The position numbers and the translations under genes are program-made. This document shows, piece by piece, positions 22,101-31,100 of a stretch of DNA of 64,000 nt. The stretch is from Mytilus galloprovincialis (lineage: Eukaryota; Mollusca; Bivalvia; Mytilida; Mytilidae), in contig NC_134848.1 in NCBI RefSeq assembly GCF_965363235.1, positions 66,220,681-66,284,680 of the forward strand, given 5' to 3'. Below the pieces are notes generated by a model. That model did not search any database. It saw only the letters and a list, made by a program, of their open reading frames with translations, and was not told where the DNA came from. Position 1 is the first letter of the stretch, and every line of letters starts with the position of its first letter.

Positions 22101-25100
22101 ATATTTCTTTGTTTTCGTTTACCGACATTGCAACATTTTATGAAAGTTCAACTCTTTCTATTTTATTCGACTGTCATACAAGGAGGAGGTTTTCCCACAA
22201 TTGTTTTCTTAAAATGTCCTGTTCGAAGTTAAGAATATGGAAGTTGTTATCAAATAGTCCGTCTTAATGTCTGTTTGTGTTTTAGAAGTTCAGTGTTTCT
22301 GATGTTCCGTTGTTTCCCTCTAATTGTTGATGTGTTTCCTCGCTTTTGGTTTGTGACCAGGATTTGTTTTCGCTCAACCGATTCATGACAATTGAACAGC
22401 GGTATACTACTGTTTTCCTTATTTAGCATTCCGTCATATCTACTAGTTGCATGATTGATTAGAAATATTCATAGAAAATTATGAATGCACGTATAGTCTA
22501 GTTCAAGAACAGATTTCTTTTATTTTAACAAAATCAGAATAAATTTCTAGATTTTTCCAATTATTACTTTTCATATACTGTTTGTCATGGGAATAGGGTA
22601 AACTGAAATACTCCAATAATCTTTCCTCCGAAGAGTCCATATTTAGACATACATTTACATAATTATAATGCGCATGTCTCAAATAAGACCATCGGTGAAT
22701 AACATAACAAATTATTTACAACAAAACATTTCAGAGGATCATGACGATGATATAGGCAACACATCTGATTGGGTCTCACAAAAATCCAAACAGCAAAAAT
22801 CATGTTGTTGTAGTAGATGGAAGTTAGTTATTATTTTCCTCGTCATATTAACAAGTTTATGTCTAGGATCCATAGGCTTTGGCATATACCTTATGCTACG
22901 ATTTCAAGATTTGAGTGTTGAGCTAGAGCGTGCAGGTATGTTCATTTAAAGAATGTATATACCTGAAATCAATATAATATAATATTAGCCCTTTGAATAA
23001 TTTTGATGTATGATTTAACGTTGTTTTCTGTGAGTTCATTGAAATTGAAATAACAATATTGTTTTTAAGCTCCGTCTGCACCAATAGGGGATTTAAAGAT
23101 TGCAAACAAACGTTTACTGGCTTCGCTAACGTGTTGCCTTTAAGCATTATTTGAGACAACGAAATCACCAATTGATGCCGTTAGAGCTTAAAATATAATA
23201 CAGTTATCTTTTAAATAACAAAAAAAAAAAACGAACGTCGTGGAAAATTCAAATAGGAGAGTCACTCGTCAAATAGCAAAATCGAAATCTTAATCACATC
23301 GAACCGAAAACAACTGTCATATTCCTGACTTGGTACATACATGCAGAACATGGTGGATTACACCTGGTTTTATAGAAGTTAAACCTCTCAATTATTTTAG
23401 AAGTTAAACCTCTCAATTATTTTAGAAGTTAAACCTCTCAATTATTTTAGAGTCGCATACAATTCCATTACATTGACAACAATATGTGAGCAAAACAAAC
23501 AGACATAATAGGTAAAAATGTAAAACAAATTGTGGGTACAGCACTCAACATAGTGTCGTGATCTTAATCACTATAAATACAAACCAGTATGTCAACAATG
23601 AAAAACAAAACGACATGTGGGCACTATATAGACAAAGCACATAAGCAGAATCGAAATAAAAGCCAAGCATATAAAAAATGACCATACCACTATAACACAA
23701 TAGCGGAATGTATAAATAACGAGCCACGCCAAAAGGACATTACCAAAAAATGGACAAAACAGTGAAGGATAAAATGTACAAGGACAAATAAAAAGAATAA
23801 AAAAAGAAGATGTGGTATGATTGCCAAAGAGACAACTGTCAACAAGAGACCAAAATCACACAGACATAAACACCTATAGGTAACCGTACGGCCTTCAACA
23901 ATGACGCTATATCACGTCAAGTAGATGATAAACCAGTCAGTGTCTAGAACCAATAGTTAAAATGCCATCATGTATTATCGGTGAGGCTGATACCGATTGT
24001 TTACCAACAAGGTCTTGATATCATCTGATGAACATCTTATAATAAACTATTACACATTTCATAAGTTTTGAAGTGTAATAAATGGAAGAAACCAGAAAGT
24101 AAATTTGTAGAAAAGCAAGTTCTTTTGAAATCAACCATATTTTTGAAGGCTTGATTTTCTTCGTGTATTTTGTTACATTCTCAATCTTATTAATTTTTTT
24201 AATTGAAAACGCGTACCGTACGCTTAATACTTTTCCTCTGTTTTTAACATTTTGCAGTATTGAGGAACAACTCCCTGCAAAACAGATTTCAGATAGAAAA
24301 ATCTGAAGAGGAAGTTGAAAGATTATTTGATGGACATGAAAAACATAATGACAAAATCAATAACATGACCATCAGTAAGTTTTACACGTTTTTGATTGGA
24401 GTTTACAATTTCTTACTTTTTCATTGGGGAGGAAAATGGGGTTTGCAATTAACGTGGGATTTCCTGATAATTGTAAATGTAACGTAGTGTAACTAACGTA
24501 AACATTTCTTACATCTTTCGTTTAAGCGTAAATCACTTGATATAATGCGGTCTAACCCTTTGCACCCAAATATCTTTTTTTTCTAAATAGTGCAAGATTT
24601 GGGTAATTAATAGCTACAAACTAGAATTTTGAAACTTGGTATACTATTAATGCTTCTTTGCAAAGTGTGTTCATCTAAGTGACAAAAGAAAAAAAAAACA
24701 AAGGTCCAAGAAGTGTGACCCGATCTGAAAATTATGTTCAATTCTTCCTGCTCTTCCTAACGGCTATCACGTGGTATCTCAAGAAATAATCAAATACAAA
24801 TCCGATTAAGATTGTTAACTTATTAATACCACAACCATTGTTTCAATAGATGTAGCTTGATAATTTTGCCCATCGAATTAGTAAATTTGCCGGATTAATT
24901 ATAACATGAGCATGAGGAAAGGGGGCCACATGTGGAGTAGGATCTGCATACCATTCCGGAGCACCTGAAATAACCCCCAGCTTCTAGTAGGATTCGTGTT
25001 GCTTGGTGTTAACTTTTCTATGTTGTGTTTTGTGTTTTATTATTTGTCTATTCGTCTTTTTCTTTTTTTAGCCATGACGTTGTCCAGTTTTTTTCGATCT

Positions 25101-28100
25101 ATCAGTTTGCCTGTGCCTCTGGTATCTTTCGTCACAATTTTAAATGCTGATTCACATTTTGTCCTTTTTTTTTAACTGCCTCGGTTTTCCAGTGTTTTCC
25201 TCGAGTGCTAAAGATCGTGGGTTTGAACTCCAGCCGTGTCGAACCAAATCTTTAAAATAGTAAGTATTTCCTACTTCTCTGCTAAGCATATGAATGAACA
25301 AAAAATATAAAAAAACACATACGAGACTATGAAAAGCCAGAGGTTCCTGACTTGGGACAGGCGCAAAAGTTGCATGTCGTTTTTAAACTGCGTTGGGTTA
25401 ATGACTATAATAATCCCATAATTCCTCTTTTTCATAATCAATCACTCTACAGTGCGTGTCACCATGAAAGTGATTAACAAGTAGTTGCCTTGAAATTGAA
25501 AAAAAATGTACAAAATATAATCCTCTTCAAGTTGTGCGATGTACAATAAAAAATATACGTAATATGTAGAAAATGAAATTAAACTTCATTCATCGACAAA
25601 AAACAGCATCACTATAATTTCATATCCATTTCTAGTGTTAAAGAATTATACAGTTATCTTCAATGAAAACATTGGAAAACTTCAAGTGGATGTCAGTGAC
25701 TTAACAAAACTGTATGAAAATCAGGTGAAAATACAGAGAGATATACAAACACTGATAGAGACTAATAATATAAATACCAGGCTGAAGATTGATGAAATAG
25801 TTCGGACACAAAACTCTTTTCAACATAAACTGTCAGACATTCTAATTGCAGGTATAAAGAGAACTATGATATACTTAATTTCTATTCTTAAAATGATTAA
25901 ACAACTGTGTCGCATGAGGTTTTATCTAATGAAATTGTATTTATTTTCAACGTTTACCAATATAACAATAACTGTATTTGTTTTCCCATACAAAATATAC
26001 AATGATATACAAATATTCACTGCATAATAGAGCTTTCTTACAAATTGACGAAATATGCTTGACGAATCATACGTAAGACTCGTTTTTGGGATCCTTTATT
26101 TTGACATATTTAAATAATAGTCGTGGAACTTCGGACAATTATCGTGCATGCAACGACACTTATTAAATTGGATTTTTCTTGAGATATATTTCGGATTTCG
26201 GGACGTACGATAGGTTAGAATATGATTATTGATACCACCAGGTCGGAGGAGATAACACTACAAAATATTATAAATATAGATTCGTCAGACGAAAAAAATG
26301 CCCCTAGAAGACTAAAAACCGGCCCCTCCCCCACTCTTCAATATTACAATGTTGCACTGTTCAATCTAAGAAAATGTCAAAGCAAATACATTGTCTTCTT
26401 CCCCAACAAAAACACAAATACTTCGGAAACCTTGTTTTAAAATTTGCAACGTTCAAAATAATAAAATAAAAATGAGGGAAAAAGATGATCTTCATACTAT
26501 GCCATATGCTGGTGCTCGTTTCAAAACTTTTAAATCATCGCCTCTCCCCTGATTATATTCATTCCCCCCCCCCCCTAAATGTGTATATATGATACACCGG
26601 AGCAATGGGACGGTTATTTTAGCGTATAACTGCGTTTTGCCTATAGTCCTGAACATTCATGAAACATTGGCTTCTGGACGATAAGTGACAACTTCGCGTC
26701 TATCTTCCAAACATGTGTACTGTTAAATCGTCATTATAAAATCCACAATATATATGGTGCAAAATTGTAGATTTGTTTTTTTGATATACAAAGTCTGTTT
26801 TTCTAGATTTATTCAACATTACTGTTTATAAACATTGTAGCATAATTTTTTAGCAAATCTCGATCTTCCACTTTGACATTTTGCTGAAAGTGTACTGTAA
26901 CAAATAAAAATAAATGTGGATCTTGTCGTTAAATTTAGACTTACTTCAATAATGTCATTGAAATGTTAATCGTGTAACTCGTGCTTAAACAATTCCCGCG
27001 AAAATGTGTGTACTCGTGGTTTACGTAAGTAACGTATCGGACGTAAGTGTATTTGACACTATTTTTCTCTGTTTGATTATATTAAAATCGTGTATTATTT
27101 GCGATATTATTTTTTTTTAAATAAATTTGATTTAGAAAAGAATGCTGTTTTACTGGATAAAACAAAGACTTTTTTTAACTGTTATTGTAGAAATGAAATA
27201 CGAGCTCCCTTTACGTTCGTTTCGTCAATTTGTAAGAAAGCTCTAATAGCATTAGTGTCCAGCTATAACCTACTGTACAATCGATGAGTTGATTGATTGA
27301 ATGATTGATGTTTAAGGTCATTTTTACAATTATTGTAATATTTCGTAGCGATCAGTTGCTATAGGCGAAGAAAGCCGGGGAGAACCACCGACCACCTTTA
27401 GAAAAACTGGCAATCCTATTCAATTAAGATGAGAACTACTTAAAACACTTGACCAACCTTAAAAGAGCTTCACCCCATAAGCATAATGATAAATACTGAG
27501 GTATATAAATATATAGAGTCGAGTGCACCTTACCCGTTCATGATTTTAACTCACAACAGTAACAGTGTTGACTGGCTAGTGATACAGTAGATCGACTTCG
27601 TAGACCACTCGGTTACAATCGATGACATTACAAAATATATTAGTGTTCATTTTAATATTACTTGTTACACTTACCTGATATCCTTACATTATGGATTATC
27701 TTTCCGGTATTTGGTCACATCTCGCTCAAAACGCTTGACTGATCAAGAATTCAAACCTCTCGGTGAATCAGTCCAAGCGTGAGAACCCCTTCAGTATTCT
27801 TTCCGGCGAAATCCAAAGCGGTCACGTTTCTTTATTCGTCAGAATTAACGTGTCTAAGACACAAGTTTTTGCAAATTAAGTTTTCGTATGCGTGCAAGGA
27901 TGACGGAAGCTACCGTTCATCACACGCTCAGTGAAGACGAGGTACTTTCTACTGCCAGCAGTCCAAAATCATCAGTGGCAGGGGATGCTCGGGATAAAAT
28001 GGCGGAGCCAAAAGCCTCGAGAAAGACCAGTTCCCGTAGGTCCAAGAAAAGGGACGAGGTAGAGGAACTGAATAAGAAATGGGAAAGCCGTTTCTCACAG

Positions 28101-31100
28101 ATAGAAACCAGGTTTGATAAATTTTTTGATTTATTTAGTTCAAACGATGGTATAAATATAAACAAGGATACTGTCACGTCAGGTGAGCAGAGACCTTGTC
28201 AGAATCAATCTGAACAAGATAGTGGCTCTTCAGGAGCGCACAGACTTGTTCAGGATTCTAACCATGAACATTTTCCAACAGATTCAGTTCGTGAAAGGGA
28301 AAATGAAGATGTTGTATCTTTGGCACCAGGCCTTAGAGAAAGACATGACATAGGTTTACTATCAGAAGATGAGTCTTCTTTAAAAAGTGAAACTGAAAAT
28401 CCTCAAAAATCTTCATCAAGATTCAGTAAATATGTGAATGGTAATGAAAGTGACTCAGATGAGAACAATAATGATCACTTAAAATCTTTATTTGGGGATG
28501 ATGTAAAGACTAAAAAAGAGACAAGCTCTGGAGGTCTTATTCTTGACAAAAGTCAAATTGATATTTTATCTGGTTCTTGGAGGTGTAAAAATCCAGAAAG
28601 GTTGACAGCCTATAATGATGAATATAGACACAGTTTTCCTGTTCACGAGAAAACTAGTGATATTTTAGAAGTACCTAGTCTAGATAATATGGTACCTGAT
28701 TTATTAGTGAAAAAACATGGTGCTAAAGCTTATTCAGTAAGCCAGAAAAGCAATTTATACAATCCTTGTTTAAAATCCCTTGAAAAGTTGGCGTATCAAG
28801 GCCAGGTAGCTGCACGCATGGGGATAATTACTACAGCATACACCCAACAAGCTTTGGGCAATTTGTTAAATACTTTGTCTGAAAATGAAGTTAATCTAGA
28901 CAAATCTATCCAACTTGTAAGAGACATATTTGCAATGTCTACAAAATCTTTGGACCAAGTGGCACGGGCTGGTGCATTTCACCACTTAATTCGTAGAAAA
29001 GCTACTTTAGAGGACACAGGTCTTAATGATATTAAAGAGCTTAAGCATCCACTTGTATCATTACCTTTGACAAAGTCAGGTGTCATTGGTGACAATATGG
29101 AACAAACCCTTAAAGACAGGGTTGACAAAAATAAACAATTAAAAGAGTTACTGCCTGAATTACATGTAAATAAAACTTTTTCAGTGAAAAGGAAAGCTAC
29201 AGGCAATCAATTTTCCAATGATTGGTCTAAGAAACCAAAATTTGACAATGCACAAGGTTCTACTTTCACAGGTGCTAAGTCTAATACACAGCGTACAGTA
29301 CAAAGAACTAGTACAGTAACAAGACCAGATAAAGACGACAAGAGTTCTGGTACAACGAACAATTTTCGTCGCTTTAACAACCCATTTCATGCCAAGGGGC
29401 AACAAAAGAAATGACTATCAGATCAAGGTAAGCAACTTTCATGTGCAAATGTTGCTTCCAGAGATACCTGTAGGGGGTCGTTTAAGCCTATTTCTAAAGG
29501 AATGGACAAAAATAACAAACGATCAGTGGGTTTTATCAATTATAAAAGAGGGCTACAAACTGGAATTTCAACAGTTTCCTCCAAAAACAGGAGTAAAAAT
29601 AACTTCTGTTCCTGCAAAAGATTTAGAAATTTTACATTTAGAAGTAAAAGAACTTATGGAAAAAAGCGCTGTAGAATATGTTCCGCAAGCGGACATTTTA
29701 AACGGTTTCTACAGCACATTTTTCCTAGTTCCGAAAAAAACAGGGGACATGAGACCCGTAATAAATTTAAAACCCCTCAACAGGTATCTCCGAAAACAAC
29801 ACTTCAAAATGGACTCTCTGTCAACAGTTTTGAATGTAGTAAAACAAGGGGATTGGGCAATATCTCTCGATCTAAAGGACGCATATATGCATATCCCTGT
29901 ATTTCAAAAACACAGACAGTATCTGAGGTTTTGTGTAAAAAACAGCCCTTGCTTACAATTTTCAGCTCTACCGTTTGGTCCAACATCAGCTCCTCGAGTT
30001 TTTACCAAAGTAGTATCGGTAGTAGCTGCACATTTACGAGCACAAGGCATCAGACTAGTAGTATACCTGGACGACTGGTTTCTAGTAAATCAATCATCTC
30101 TCATGTTAGTCCAGGATCGAGAGATAGTGTTGAATCTTCTGGTAAAGTTGGGTTTCATAATCAATCTAAAAAAATCCTCTTTAACTCCAACACAGAAAAT
30201 AACATATATAGGTGCATTATTCCATCTGGATTTAGGAATAGTAATGCCAACACATGAAAGAGTGTTGAAATTACAAAAAACAGTCAAAGTAATGAACTTG
30301 AAAAAACATGCAACAGCCAGAGATTTTTTACATCTACTTGGAATTATGGCTTCTTGCATAGAGATGATTCCCTATGCAAGACTTCATATGAGACCAATTC
30401 AAATTTATTTGCTGAGTCATTGGCGCCCCACTTCTCAAAATCTGGAACTGAATGTTCCAATTACACAATATCTAAAATCTCATCTGATTTGGTGGTCAGA
30501 TACAGCCAACATTACAAAGGGCAGATCTTTACAACACTGGGAAACTCATGTGACCATAACGACAGATGCTTCTACATCGAACGGTTGGGGTGGTCACATG
30601 GATTCCCAGATAGTCCAAGGGACCTGGTCAGATATACAGAAAACTCAACATATCAATTGTCTAGAGTTGGAAGCTGTACTGAAAACAATACAACATTTTC
30701 TCCCTCAGTTGAAAAGGAAAAATGTACTTCTGCGATGCGACAACTCGACTGTTGTACAATACATAAACAAACAGGGGGGCACCAAATCAATTCAGCTTTG
30801 TCAAAAAACTTGGGATTTGTTGAAACTCCTAATAGAACACAAAATTCAGATAAAAGCAGCACATATAGCAGGCAAAGCGAATGTGTTAGCAGATCTTCTA
30901 TCACGGACAAAAATAAGACACACAGAGTGGTCTCTTCAGGAGACTGTAGCTCAACAAATTTTTGTCAGGTTAGGCAGACCGATGATAGATTTGTTTGCAT
31001 CAGCGGAAAATCGCAAAGTGAAAATTTTTTGTTCATGGTTTCCACACCCGGAAGCATATGCAATAGATGCTCTGTCCATACCGTGGGACAATGTAATCGG

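Noticed and set aside
22668-22949. Upstream ATG at 22668 as start of gene 2
   Set aside because: The extra residues lie before the acceptor shared with gene 1 exon 2 and are not conserved between the copies; the ATGG exon at 19149 fits better.
27541-27635. Functional tRNA gene on the minus strand
   Set aside because: The A- and B-box-like words belong to a SINE head; no cloverleaf or acceptor stem can be drawn.
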